Assembly (NCBI GenBank): GCA_038213375.1
Contig: JBBQTB010000029.1
Coordinates: forward strand, 6,340 to 70,339
Direction: 5' to 3'
From: JAAUTT01 sp038213375
GTDB lineage: Bacteria > Bacteroidota > Bacteroidia > Bacteroidales > JAAUTT01
Length of the DNA: 64,000 bases
Positions 19,166 to 27,973 of this stretch are shown here, in pieces (the first letter of the stretch is position 1; each line of letters opens with the position of its first letter). Below the pieces are notes generated by a model. The model saw only the letters and a program-made list of their open reading frames with translations, searched no databases and was not told the DNA's origin. The translations under genes and the position numbers were made by a program.

Positions 19166-19190
19166 GTCCAGTAATGGACAGGATGTCCAT
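19166..19190. promoter_or_regulatory. Probable enhancer for the NtrC-type regulator
   Basis: A perfect interrupted palindrome, ATGGACA-GGA-TGTCCAT (19174-19190), overlaps a second inverted repeat GTCCA-GTAA-TGGAC (19166-19179). It lies 66-80 nt upstream of the -24 element, where sigma-54 activators bind. The NtrC-family gene 6.6 kb away is the obvious candidate to bind it. Confidence 0.5.
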
Positions 19191-20001
19191 CCTTGAACGA
19201 AAAAATGCATGATATTTTGTAAGGCCTCATCTTACTTTACCTCAGCATTCCGGATATTTAGACTTTAAGGTGTATGAAAAATTACATTTCAAATAAACCG
19301 TTTATGTTTTTAACAATACGCATTGTTAGTACTTCTACCATAAAAATACATTTTCTCATTAATGCAATTAACAATAAAACAGTCGTTTAAAATATTTTTT
19401 GTTAAGTAAGAAAGGCTCATTGCTATATTGAAAAATCATAAAAACAACATATACCGCATAAATACAATCTAATAGCGTATTTTGGTTAATCTAAAGCTTT
19501 AGGTTTGAGAAAAACACTAATTGAGAAAATTACATATTTTTTTAGTGTTTTAATTAATTGGAATACAATAGTTAATGTAACTGTAATTATTCGTAACTTA
19601 CTTTTAAAAAAAATATTTTTCAAGTGAGGGTTACTTTTTGTCGTTTTTATGTATTAATGCATGAAAAGAGATAGGTGAAAAAAGGCAATAATGCAATAAT
19701 GCAATAAAGTAAAGTGAAAAGAAAACAAGTTAGGTACCAAACAGAAGCAAACGTTGACTAATCTCTCCTTTTCCTCGATAAGAGGATGTTAGGTAAAATA
19801 CATATTTTAGCCTCTCCGAAAGGAGGGGCTATTTTATTTATAAATGATAGATTATTAGCTATATAAATTTATTTGGAATAATTTGTTTTGATATTTGTAC
19901 TAATCTGTTACAATTTTTTGATTCTGCAAAAAGTATTTTCAGATATCTACCGTCATTCATTTGTGATAATTGGACAAGTATTTTAATTCTTAAACAAAAA
20001 A
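19191..20001. other. Intergenic, AT-rich, no gene seen
   Basis: No credible coding frame on either strand. The only structure is a hairpin at 19809-19830, AGCC(T)CTCC-GAAA-GGAG(G)GGCT with a tetraloop, followed by an AT-rich tail; it may be a terminator-like or dispersed intergenic element. Confidence 0.6.
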
Positions 20002-20030
20002 AAGGTTCAAACCATCGCGGCATGAACCTT
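20002..20030 (-). terminator. Hairpin with T-run on the minus strand
   Basis: AAGGTTCA and TGAACCTT pair around a 13-nt loop; on the minus strand the stem is followed by TTTTTT. It could end transcripts coming from the ribBA-fmt operon, though it lies about 420 nt past the fmt stop. On the plus strand it would instead be a hairpin in the leader of the short frame at 20086. Confidence 0.45.
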
Positions 20031-20085
20031 ATAAGCCCTATTAATTTCTTAATAAACCACCTATTTACTAACTAACTACAAAACT

Positions 20086-20139
20086 ATGAAATATCTTTGT
20101 TTCCTTATTTTCTGGTTGAGTTTACGAAGTCGGTCTTAA
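20086..20139 (+). pseudogene. Short frame resembling a signal-peptide start, possible relic
   Basis: ATG followed by 16 codons (MKYLCFLIFWLSLRSRS) then TAA. The text before it (CTAACTAACTACAAAACT) resembles leaders of Bacteroidota outer-membrane receptor genes and the peptide looks like the beginning of a signal sequence, but nothing continues it. Most likely a decayed remnant; it could also be a tiny leader peptide. Confidence 0.25.
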
Positions 20140-20449
20140 AAGGTTACAAAATGTTAATTTTATATTTTGGGTTAATATAATTTTGTAATTGAATATGCTT
20201 GAAACGATTTTATGGTAAATAAAAATGTTTAGAAAGAGAGCATATATTACGGATCTCAAATTGATTATAATTTTATTACTGTAGACGATTCCTCATTATT
20301 CAAAACGTTAATCATTGATGTGTTGGAAATTTAACAAAAAGTTGTGTTAAAAGATTACCAACCAAGTGTTATATCCATTTATTAATTATTTTGACTTATA
20401 TGAATTATTGTTCTAACTATCAGTATTCGAAGGGAGGGGGCTGTCATAG

Positions 20450-21424
20450 TTAATCCACCATGTAGTCGCCCGGATTTTTAAATCCATGCAGAAATTCCTC
20501 TATATTCAAGCGTTTTTTGCCTTCCAATTGAAGGGTCAAAAGGTTAATATATCCTCCGGCAACGGCAATTTTAAAATATTTTTTTTCATCCGAAATAACT
20601 AAACCCGAAGGGTGTGAATGGATGCAAATTTCAGTTTCGGATTTAAATATTTTTAATAATAAACGATCGTTGGTTTTGATGTTTACAAGTGTTGTCCATG
20701 AAGCGGGGTAGGGGCTTAGCCCACGAATGAGATTTCGGGTTTTTTCAAGGGGAGCGTTCCAATCTATTTTACAGTCTTCTTTAAAGATTTTCGGAGCGGT
20801 CTTCAATTCTGTTCCTGAGTGTCCAGATGAAAATTGGTCGGATTGAGGATAATTCCCTAATTCAATATCCGTAATGGTTTGCCTAAGTAATTTGGCTCCG
20901 GTTTCCATCAGCCTGTCATGCAACGACCCTGCATTTTCCGAATCTTCGATCGTAATTTCTTCTGAATAAATGATTTTTCCGGTATCAATTTCTTTTTCAA
21001 TAAAAAATGTAGTTACTCCGGTAGTTTTCTCACCGTTAATGATTACCCAATTTATTGGAGCTGCCCCGCGATATTGCGGCAATAACGACGCATGCAGGTT
21101 AATGGTGCCCAACCTGGGCATAATCCAAACAATCTCCGGAAGCATACGAAAAGCAACTACAACCTGCAAATCGGCTTGGAACGATCGTAATTCATCAATA
21201 AAAGTTTGCGCTTTCAATTTTTCTGGTTGAAGGATTGGAATGCCACAGGTTTTAGCAAATTGCTTAACATCCGATTCCTGAAGTTTTTGTCCACGACCGG
21301 CAGGTTTATCTGGCGAAGTAACCACCGCCACCACATTAAAACCAGAATCATGCAGCGATTTTAGTGAAGCAACAGCGAATTCGGGGGTTCCCATAAAAAC
21401 TATTCGAAATTTTTTTGAGGGCAT
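20450..21424 (-). CDS. fmt: Methionyl-tRNA formyltransferase
   Basis: Formylates initiator Met-tRNA with 10-formyl-THF before translation. The N-terminal Rossmann domain starts FRIVFMGTPEFAVASL, the catalytic triad region reads INLHASLLPQYRGAAPINW (Asn and His) and the Asp is in FIEKEIDTGKI; the C-terminal OB-like domain ends the protein. About 324 residues, normal for Fmt. I choose the ATG at 21424 (MPSKKFRIVF) over one four codons upstream. It follows ribBA by 55 nt on the same strand. Confidence 0.97.
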   Translation of the reverse strand: MPSKKFRIVFMGTPEFAVASLKSLHDSGFNVVAVVTSPDKPAGRGQKLQESDVKQFAKTCGIPILQPEKLKAQTFIDELRSFQADLQVVVAFRMLPEIVWIMPRLGTINLHASLLPQYRGAAPINWVIINGEKTTGVTTFFIEKEIDTGKIIYSEEITIEDSENAGSLHDRLMETGAKLLRQTITDIELGNYPQSDQFSSGHSGTELKTAPKIFKEDCKIDWNAPLEKTRNLIRGLSPYPASWTTLVNIKTNDRLLLKIFKSETEICIHSHPSGLVISDEKKYFKIAVAGGYINLLTLQLEGKKRLNIEEFLHGFKNPGDYMVD

Positions 21425-21479
21425 CTTACTGGTCACTGTTTACTGGTTGATACTCTAAGTTCTAGGCTCTTTAAAAAAA

Positions 21480-22733
21480 TCATTTATCTTCATGTTTATC
21501 CGGTAAATCAAGAAAATGCCCCATCTTATTTTTCTTCGTTTGCAGGTAAAATTCATTAAACTCGTTGGGCTCAATTTCAAGCGATACATTTTCGACGATA
21601 TGCAAGCCATAAGCTTCTAAGGCAGCACGTTTAACAGGGTTATTGGTCATAAGGCGGATTTTGCCCAATCCCAGCTCGCGAAGGATACTTGCGCCTACAC
21701 CATAATCGCGTTCATCTGCCTTAAAACCTAGATCAAGGTTGGCTTCTACGGTATCACGTCCCTGCTCCTGAAGCTTATAAGCCATTATTTTGTTAAACAA
21801 GCCAATACCTCTGCCTTCCTGAATCATGTAAAGCAAAACGCCTTTCCCTTCTTTCTCAATCTGGCGCATCGCTTGATGCAGTTGCGATCCGCAATCGCAG
21901 CGAAACGATCCAAAAATGTCGCCAGTTACACATGATGAGTGAACCCGAACCAGCACGGGCTCGTCTTTAGCCCATTCTCCTTTTATTAAGGCTACATGTT
22001 CCAGATGATTTGACAGTTGAATAAATGGAATTAAATGAAAGTCGCCATATTTTGTCGGTAATACGACTTTAGGCCCACGTTTGATAAGTGTTTCACGTTC
22101 AAGCCGGTATTTAATCAAATCTTCGATGGATATAATTTTTATGTCAAATTTTTTGGAAATTTCCAACAATTCCGGCAAACGGGCCATGGAACCATCTTCA
22201 TTCATGATTTCCACTAAAACACCGCCCGGAGTGAGGCCTGCAAGTTGTGTTATATCAACCACTGCCTCTGTATGCCCTGCTCGTTGCAAAACTCCTTTTT
22301 CTCTGGCCTTTAGTGGGAAAATATGGCCTGGTCGAGCTAAATCAGATGGTTTCGTGTTAGGATCAACCAGTGCTTTTATGGTTTTAGCACGATCGGACGC
22401 TGAAATTCCTGTAGTACAGCCATGGCCGATTAAATCAACTGAGACAGTAAACGGAGTTTCATGAAGAGCTGTGTTTGTGCCCACCATTAAAGCCAGTTCC
22501 AACTCTTCGCACCGGTTTTCGGGAATAGGAGTACAGATTAATCCCCGGCCATAAGTGGCCATGAAATTTACAATTTCCGGAGTAATTTTTTCCGCAGCAA
22601 CAATAAAATCGCCTTCATTTTCACGACTTTCATCATCAACAACGATCAGCATTTTACCTTCGCGGATATCGTTGATAGCATCTTCAATGCTGTCTAATTT
22701 AATTATGTTTTCGAGTGGTTGGTTCCCAGACAT
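21480..22733 (-). CDS. ribBA: Bifunctional DHBP synthase / GTP cyclohydrolase II
   Basis: Supplies both early precursors of riboflavin. The N-terminal RibB half has VVDDESRENEGDF (about 33-45) and the substrate region RAGHTEAVVDI. The C-terminal RibA half has the zinc site SSCVTGDIFGSFRCDCG and the loop MIQEGRGIGLFNK. 417 residues, the usual fused length. Its start lies inside the 3' end of the upstream glycosyltransferase gene (35-nt overlap), so it is transcribed from further upstream or coupled. No FMN riboswitch is visible, which is expected with such an overlap. Confidence 0.97.
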   Translation of the reverse strand: MSGNQPLENIIKLDSIEDAINDIREGKMLIVVDDESRENEGDFIVAAEKITPEIVNFMATYGRGLICTPIPENRCEELELALMVGTNTALHETPFTVSVDLIGHGCTTGISASDRAKTIKALVDPNTKPSDLARPGHIFPLKAREKGVLQRAGHTEAVVDITQLAGLTPGGVLVEIMNEDGSMARLPELLEISKKFDIKIISIEDLIKYRLERETLIKRGPKVVLPTKYGDFHLIPFIQLSNHLEHVALIKGEWAKDEPVLVRVHSSCVTGDIFGSFRCDCGSQLHQAMRQIEKEGKGVLLYMIQEGRGIGLFNKIMAYKLQEQGRDTVEANLDLGFKADERDYGVGASILRELGLGKIRLMTNNPVKRAALEAYGLHIVENVSLEIEPNEFNEFYLQTKKNKMGHFLDLPDKHEDK

Positions 22734-23868
22734 TTGTATTAATTCCTTTCGTGTGTTTTATAAATCCTGCCAACAATGCCAGGTTCATAGAATAAAAATG
22801 TGTAACGAACCGCAAAATTATAATATGAATATGAATTTTATGCAGAAAAAAGTCAATGATAGGTAAAATTAGAAAAAATGATTGAATCAAAAAGGCAAAA
22901 AGGTATAGTTTTGAATATGTTACAGAAAATGCGCTGGAAATAAAAGTAGTAATTAGTAAAAACGGACCAACCCAACGGATTACTTTATGTGAAAAAAAAC
23001 AGAAAGCGATGGCGTCAAAACAAAATAGATTGCGTTTAAAATAATTAATGTTCTGAAAATTGCCTGCTGAAATCCGGACTTTTCTTCGATATTCTTCATT
23101 CAGACTATTAGGAACATCTTCATAACAAATAGCATTTAATTCCATGATACATTGTTGATTGTTATTCAATACTTTAAGAGTTTGGTAAAAGTCCTCAACC
23201 GCAAAATTTACAGGAATAGGACTGAAAAGCTTTTTACGCATGGCATAACAGGCTCCATATGCACCCATTGCACAACCCCACACTTTACCTTCGTAGTACT
23301 TTATCATTATTTCTCTGGACATAAACCGTTTTTCCTGTATGGAGATACCATCTTTACGTGTGTTTTTATTTACAATATTTCCACCAACTAATCCTACTGC
23401 GGGATTCCGAAAATGTTTTACCAGCTGAAAAATTGTTTGAGGTGCAAAAAGTATTTTAGCATCGGAAAATAATAAAATTTCACCCGTTGCATTCGATTGT
23501 AAATCGTTGATAACATTTCCTTTGCCTCGGCGATTATTGAAAAATAAAGTATGTAATTGAGGATATTTTTTTTGAAGGGTTATTAAAAGAGCCATTGTAG
23601 TGTCCGTCGATCCGTCTGAACCAATCCATATATCAAGTTTTTCAATTGGATATGTGGATAGAAAAATGTTGTGGATTCTTTGTTCTATTGCTTTTTCTTC
23701 ATTATAAACCGAAATAATTATAGAAACATTGGGAAGTGCATTTTTTTGAGAAAAAAGCATAGAATTAGCTTTTTTTTTCTTTGCAAGCAGGTAAATCAAT
23801 GTTGGAAAAAAAACATATGAATGTGCCAGCAATATTACGGATATCCAGAAAATGGAGATAAAAATCAT
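22699..23868 (-). CDS. Glycosyltransferase family 2, membrane-associated
   Basis: 389 residues. An N-terminal membrane helix precedes a GT-A domain: VSIIISVYNEEKAIEQRI, the DGSTD nucleotide-sugar motif (WIGSDGSTDTT, about 82-92), LLFSDAKI as DxD-like site, and the acceptor-side AVEDFYQT. Three C-terminal hydrophobic segments (about 285-370) anchor it. Layout resembles IcaA/BcsA-like or polysaccharide-elongating GT2 enzymes rather than soluble ones. It overlaps the GT4 gene upstream by ATGA and ribBA downstream by 35 nt. Product unknown; surface glycan synthesis is an inference. Confidence 0.85.
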   Translation of the reverse strand: MIFISIFWISVILLAHSYVFFPTLIYLLAKKKKANSMLFSQKNALPNVSIIISVYNEEKAIEQRIHNIFLSTYPIEKLDIWIGSDGSTDTTMALLITLQKKYPQLHTLFFNNRRGKGNVINDLQSNATGEILLFSDAKILFAPQTIFQLVKHFRNPAVGLVGGNIVNKNTRKDGISIQEKRFMSREIMIKYYEGKVWGCAMGAYGACYAMRKKLFSPIPVNFAVEDFYQTLKVLNNNQQCIMELNAICYEDVPNSLNEEYRRKVRISAGNFQNINYFKRNLFCFDAIAFCFFSHKVIRWVGPFLLITTFISSAFSVTYSKLYLFAFLIQSFFLILPIIDFFLHKIHIHIIILRFVTHFYSMNLALLAGFIKHTKGINTNVWEPTTRKHN

Positions 23869-25061
23869 GTTAATTCCTGTCGATAAAAATTTACCAGTTT
23901 AGATGCGAGGACTAAGTTATCAAAATTTTCATTGATGAGAATTTTTGTCTCTTCCAATAAATGAATATTTGTCTCCGGCTGTTTAATAGACTTTTCGATG
24001 GCAGAAACAAATTCGTCTATGCTATTGGCAGTCCTAAGATGTTTGTCATTTTGCACAGGTATTCCTTCGCAAGCTTTGTTTGATGCCACAATAACGTTGC
24101 CATTGTTCATAGCCTCAATAATTTTCACACGCATGCCACTTCCTGAAAAAAGAGGAACTACCATCAGATCGTGGGTATTCATAAAATCGGAACTGCTTTC
24201 AACTTCACCATAAAAAATAACACGTTTTGCCTTTTTGAGCTTATCAGTCAATCGCTTAGGTGCATTTCGCCCGGCTATATGAAATTCTAACCATGGGAAA
24301 ATTTTCAAAACATTGGGCCATACTTTTTCAAGAAACCATATTAGAGCTTCCTGATTAGGCAACCAATCCAAGGCTCCAATGTAAAAAATGGAGTTAATTG
24401 GTGAAAGGGTTTGAAATTTTTCATTGTTTACATCAATTCCAAATGGGATGGTAATAATTTTGGTAGTTGCGTTAAACGACCTGAATGAATTTTCATCTGC
24501 CTTACTAATTGCTACTACCGAATCTACTAACCCTAACTGTTTAATTTCGAATGTTTTTATTCTTTTTGATTGAATTTTAAGATATAATCTGGTCAGGAAA
24601 CTCGTTTCCTTCAGAACTATGTCCTGCCACAAAAGATGTTCGACGTTATGGGCTCTGAGCGAAATTTTCGCCTTACTGTATTTGCGTATCACCGGCAGGT
24701 AACAACATAGATAAACTCCCTCAATTTGAACAATATCATAACTCTTGTTAGACAGTATGTCGATTAATTTGTTTTTAAAGGCTTTGGTGATAAACCTATT
24801 TGTATGATAAGAGGCCTTTGAAAATAACAGATTAAATAATGCTCCTGAAATTGACACCTGGGTATTGACTGATACCGGGTAAATTGTAAAAGGCAGTTGT
24901 TCTAATTGATTGGGCGAAACATAATGTTTTGGCGGATTTACAGCAATTACATCAATATGGTGTCCGAGCTTAGTGAAGGATTTAGACAATGCATAAACAG
25001 CAGCAGCTCCTCCATCTTTTGGAGGATACGGCACTTTTGTGCAAATCTGCAAAATATTCAT
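23865..25061 (-). CDS. Glycosyltransferase family 4 (GT-B)
   Basis: 398-residue cytosolic GT-B enzyme. The N-terminal domain begins MNILQICTKVPYPPKDGGAA, a classic GT4 start with the donor-glycine loop; the second half has IFYIGALDWLPNQEALIWF and GSGMRVKIIEAMNNGNVIVAS, the E(x)7E-type nucleotide-sugar site. The stop overlaps the next glycosyltransferase start (ATGA), so the two enzymes are made together. The pair probably modifies an exported glycan or lipid; an LptF/LptG-type transporter gene lies 6 nt upstream. Confidence 0.9.
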   Translation of the reverse strand: MNILQICTKVPYPPKDGGAAAVYALSKSFTKLGHHIDVIAVNPPKHYVSPNQLEQLPFTIYPVSVNTQVSISGALFNLLFSKASYHTNRFITKAFKNKLIDILSNKSYDIVQIEGVYLCCYLPVIRKYSKAKISLRAHNVEHLLWQDIVLKETSFLTRLYLKIQSKRIKTFEIKQLGLVDSVVAISKADENSFRSFNATTKIITIPFGIDVNNEKFQTLSPINSIFYIGALDWLPNQEALIWFLEKVWPNVLKIFPWLEFHIAGRNAPKRLTDKLKKAKRVIFYGEVESSSDFMNTHDLMVVPLFSGSGMRVKIIEAMNNGNVIVASNKACEGIPVQNDKHLRTANSIDEFVSAIEKSIKQPETNIHLLEETKILINENFDNLVLASKLVNFYRQELT

Positions 25062-25067
25062 TGTGTG

Positions 25068-26516
25068 CTATTGCGTTTTCTTAGACAACAAATTGCTAAA
25101 TTTTTTGAAAAAATTTATATACGTGTCAACATTTAGAATGGTTGATTCTCTGGTTGCTTTTTGTGTGAGGAAAATTCCGGCTGCAAGAAGCACGATGCCA
25201 GATAACCACATCCCGATTCCAGGGTCTACAAATCCTTCCCGGGCAATTTTTTCGCCGGAGATAGAAATGATATAGTACAAAACAAAAAATAAAACAGAAA
25301 TAACGACAGGCATACCCAGTCCACCTTTACGGATGATCGCTCCAAGTGGAGCGCCTATGAAAAAGAAGATGAGGCATGCTCCGGATAAAGTGAATTTTCT
25401 CCACCATTCAATCTGGTATTTCCGCATCCGTCGGGCGATATCCTCAATATTGACTTGCACTGACGTGATGTAGGTTTTCGATTCGCGTGCAGCCGAAAGA
25501 GCATCACCAACCATACTGCTCTTTTGCTGAGCCGGCACTTTATTGTAAAGAGTGTCGAAGTTCAATCTTTTTAGAGAGTCAATATTAAGAGAGTCAATAT
25601 TGATTTTGTTTTTTATGATAGATGGACGATATCGAAGAATTTGTGAGTGCATCAGGCTTTTGTATAGTTGGTTTGTTTTCACACCTACATCAATTTGTAA
25701 TGAGTCGGAATATTTTTTTAGTTGCCTTATACTCATCATTTTGTAATTTTGTTTAAATAAGCTTTCGTCTGTTCTTGTGAGATTAAGCCCATTTAGAGGT
25801 ATTCGTATTTCTTGTTTGGAGAATTTATCGCGGTGAGCAGGTTTTTTTATGCTTGATCGATTCATTTCTTCGTAATTGTAGCCGTCATACAAACGTACCA
25901 TGAGGTATTTTTTATCTGATGTAACCTCCATGTGACCTGAATCAGCAACGATTACCTTTATGTCGCCATTTCCTTCTTTCTGGTCGTAAATCATTATTTT
26001 TGTGAGCAGTTTTGTTTTGAAATCTTTTTTCCCAATCCGAATGCTATACCCATCTATTCCGTTATAGAAAATGCCCTCACGCAAGTTTAATTCCGGCTTT
26101 TGATTCGTAATATCCCATATTAGGGAGTTCATTTTAAGGTTTGAAATAGGAAGAATGTAATTTGAAAATAGAAAACCGAAGATTGACAAAACGACACAAA
26201 ACAGAGCCAAAGGAGCAACAATACGCTGCAATGATATTCCCGAAGCCTTCATGGCTGTGAGTTCATAATTTTCGCCCATGCTACCCATGGTCATAAGTGA
26301 GGCCATTAGGATTGCCAGAGGCAGAGCCAGTGGCACAAGACTTGCCGAAACATAAAACATTAATTCGGCTAAAATACTTATCTCTAATCCTTTATTAGCT
26401 AAATCGTCAATGTACTTCCACAAAAACTGCATTAGAAGTATAAAGATCACGATAAAGAATGTTAAAGCAAACGGGCCTAAAAATGAAGTTATGATGAATT
26501 TATGTAATCGTTTCAC
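25068..26516 (-). CDS. LptF/LptG (YjgP/YjgQ) family permease
   Basis: Permease of the LptB2FG lipopolysaccharide extractor. 482 residues, longer than E. coli LptG because the periplasmic jellyroll region is extended (about 125-360). N-terminal helices include FIITSFLGPFALTFFIVIFILLMQF and the family motif LVPLALPLAILMASLMTMGSMGENYELTAMKASG is visible at about 56-90 in pieces. Four C-terminal helices close the domain. The start codon is GTG at 26516. It heads the run LptG-GT4-GT2-ribBA-fmt. Whether it is LptF or LptG cannot be decided. Confidence 0.9.
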   Translation of the reverse strand: MKRLHKFIITSFLGPFALTFFIVIFILLMQFLWKYIDDLANKGLEISILAELMFYVSASLVPLALPLAILMASLMTMGSMGENYELTAMKASGISLQRIVAPLALFCVVLSIFGFLFSNYILPISNLKMNSLIWDITNQKPELNLREGIFYNGIDGYSIRIGKKDFKTKLLTKIMIYDQKEGNGDIKVIVADSGHMEVTSDKKYLMVRLYDGYNYEEMNRSSIKKPAHRDKFSKQEIRIPLNGLNLTRTDESLFKQNYKMMSIRQLKKYSDSLQIDVGVKTNQLYKSLMHSQILRYRPSIIKNKINIDSLNIDSLKRLNFDTLYNKVPAQQKSSMVGDALSAARESKTYITSVQVNIEDIARRMRKYQIEWWRKFTLSGACLIFFFIGAPLGAIIRKGGLGMPVVISVLFFVLYYIISISGEKIAREGFVDPGIGMWLSGIVLLAAGIFLTQKATRESTILNVDTYINFFKKFSNLLSKKTQ

Positions 26517-26601
26517 AATGAAAAATATAATGAGATAATTTATGACAGAAACGATTGCAAAGGTAAAATTATTTTATAAGCCGGAAGTGATTTAAATAAC
26601 T

Positions 26602-26979
26602 TTATACACCTACACAGTGTTTCAATCCTGAAACTTGGGAATTCCACAAATCGATTGCATCATCTTTTTCGTCCGGTTCAGCGAAATCGGTTATCATAAG
26701 AGCTATATCACCTGTAAGTTCGTCACTTACAATTCGAAATTCAAAATATGTGTTATCCTGAGTGTCGTCAATCCATCGGAGTCGAATAAAATGATTCTCT
26801 CGTTTTAGCTGTATTTCAGCTTTTTGAGATGATCCATCCCAAAAAAAAACATAATTTTTTCCTTCTAAATTAACATTTTCAGCAAACCACTCCGACAAAC
26901 CTCCTGGGGTACTTATCCGCGGATACAGTAAGAGAGGTGAACAATTCATGGAGTACTCGAGGGTATATTTAATCTTCAT
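26602..26979 (-). CDS. START-like (SRPBCC/AHSA1-type) domain protein
   Basis: 125 residues forming a single START-like fold: MKIKYTLEYSMNCSPLLLYPRISTPGGLSEWFAENV at the start (a typical Bacteroidota start of this family), central strands with WDGSSQKAEI and the tail IDLWNSQVSGLKHCVGV. No catalytic residues known. It stands alone on the minus strand, 85 nt upstream of the LptF/LptG-type gene and after an AT-rich gap containing tRNA-Met on the other strand. Ligand unknown. Confidence 0.75.
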   Translation of the reverse strand: MKIKYTLEYSMNCSPLLLYPRISTPGGLSEWFAENVNLEGKNYVFFWDGSSQKAEIQLKRENHFIRLRWIDDTQDNTYFEFRIVSDELTGDIALMITDFAEPDEKDDAIDLWNSQVSGLKHCVGV

Positions 26980-27153
26980 TTATAAATATCACTTTAATTA
27001 GCAAAGGGCGCAATATAACAAAAATTGAAGTGAATGCAAATTGTGGATAGTTTTTCTTTTGATTTATAATTTTTTATGAACGATGCATTGGCGAATAGTT
27101 GGCTAAATGATAAAAAACTTCTTATTGCCCCTTCACTGAAATAAATAAAATAG

Positions 27154-27161
27154 TATATTTG
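27154..27161 (+). promoter_or_regulatory. -7 box of tRNA-Met
   Basis: TATATTTG is a perfect match to the Bacteroidota -7 consensus TAnnTTTG, 19 nt before the tRNA 5' end. No TTTG at the correct -33 distance is seen. Confidence 0.6.
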
Positions 27162-27180
27162 CAGCCACAAATTTTGGAAT

Positions 27181-27254
27181 GGCGAGGTAGCTCAGCTGGT
27201 TAGAGCGCATGATTCATAATCATGAGGTCGCCGGATCATCCCCGGCTCTCGCTA
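27181..27254 (+). tRNA. tRNA-Met (CAT)
   Basis: 74-nt cloverleaf: acceptor GGCGAGG/TCTCGCT with two G-U pairs, D-stem GCTC/GAGC, anticodon loop TTCATAA on stem CATGA/TCATG, T-stem GCCGG/CCGGC. CCA is not encoded. The anticodon stem lacks the three G-C pairs of an initiator and the acceptor end is paired at 1-72 (G-U), so it is elongator Met (or an Ile tRNA awaiting lysidine). Odd feature: the T-loop reads ATCATCC, with A at position 54 and T at 58, the reverse of the canonical T54-A58 pair. Confidence 0.93.
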
Positions 27255-27272
27255 CTTTATTTACAAACACTT

Positions 27273-27300
27273 AACCACCCACCTTGGGTGGTTTTTTTTT
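27273..27300 (+). terminator. Terminator of tRNA-Met
   Basis: AACCACCC and GGGTGGTT pair around a 5-nt loop and are followed directly by a run of T. It starts 18 nt after the tRNA. Confidence 0.9.
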
Positions 27301-27904
27301 GGAGTCGGAAACTGAAGTCGACTAATTTAAATCTGTTGTGTTTGACCGTATTGGGTATATAAGCACTTAAGTTTATGATACTGCCTTGCATGAAAGAGTA
27401 TAAGAATGGCAATAACTTCACTATCATGTAATTTAAAAGACAAGTCTCTAGATTTCGTATCATTACGTATTCTTAAAATGTGCTCGCCTTGGCTTTTTCA
27501 AATTCGTTGCAAAATCGTGTACAACAAAGAAAATCTTAATAATTTTATCAGTATTAAACATTGGAATAAATTTAGTTAAATATTTATTGATTAGACACTT
27601 AAATATACCAATTCTTCCTATTCTTTCCTAATAAAAATCAAATTTCTTACGTCGAACTTACGTTAATATATAAACCAATTTTTACAGCGCTAATTTTGAC
27701 CAACAATTACAGATATTTGTAAAATACATGTTTGACAGCATAATTTTTCAAACACAAAGCTTTGCGCTCTTCATGGGTTATAAATTACTCTTGATTTTCT
27801 TGTTTTGATTGATGATGTTTGTGGAACATTTTGAACCCGTTAATAACAGAAATGTACTGAATATTGATTATAAAACATTGTTAAATTGTGATTTGTTGTT
27901 TTTA
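27301..27904. other. Intergenic, AT-rich, no gene seen
   Basis: About 600 bp with frequent stops in all frames and no recognisable RNA or repeat. Confidence 0.6.
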
Positions 27905-27924
27905 CTCCCTTGTTATGAAGGGAG
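27905..27924 (+). other. Short hairpin in the leader of the glycoside-hydrolase cluster
   Basis: CTCCCTT and AAGGGAG pair around a 6-nt loop, 49 nt before the GH27 start. The AT-rich tail after it is not a clean T-run. It may be a leader stem or lie just upstream of the promoter. Confidence 0.45.
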
Positions 27925-27973
27925 ATTATTTAAATTTTAAAAATGTACTAAATACATTTAATTGATTGACAAT

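Noticed and set aside
22081..22464. 127-codon plus-strand frame across ribBA
   Set aside because: It is antisense to a well-conserved essential gene and its composition mirrors codon pattern of ribBA; no start signal.
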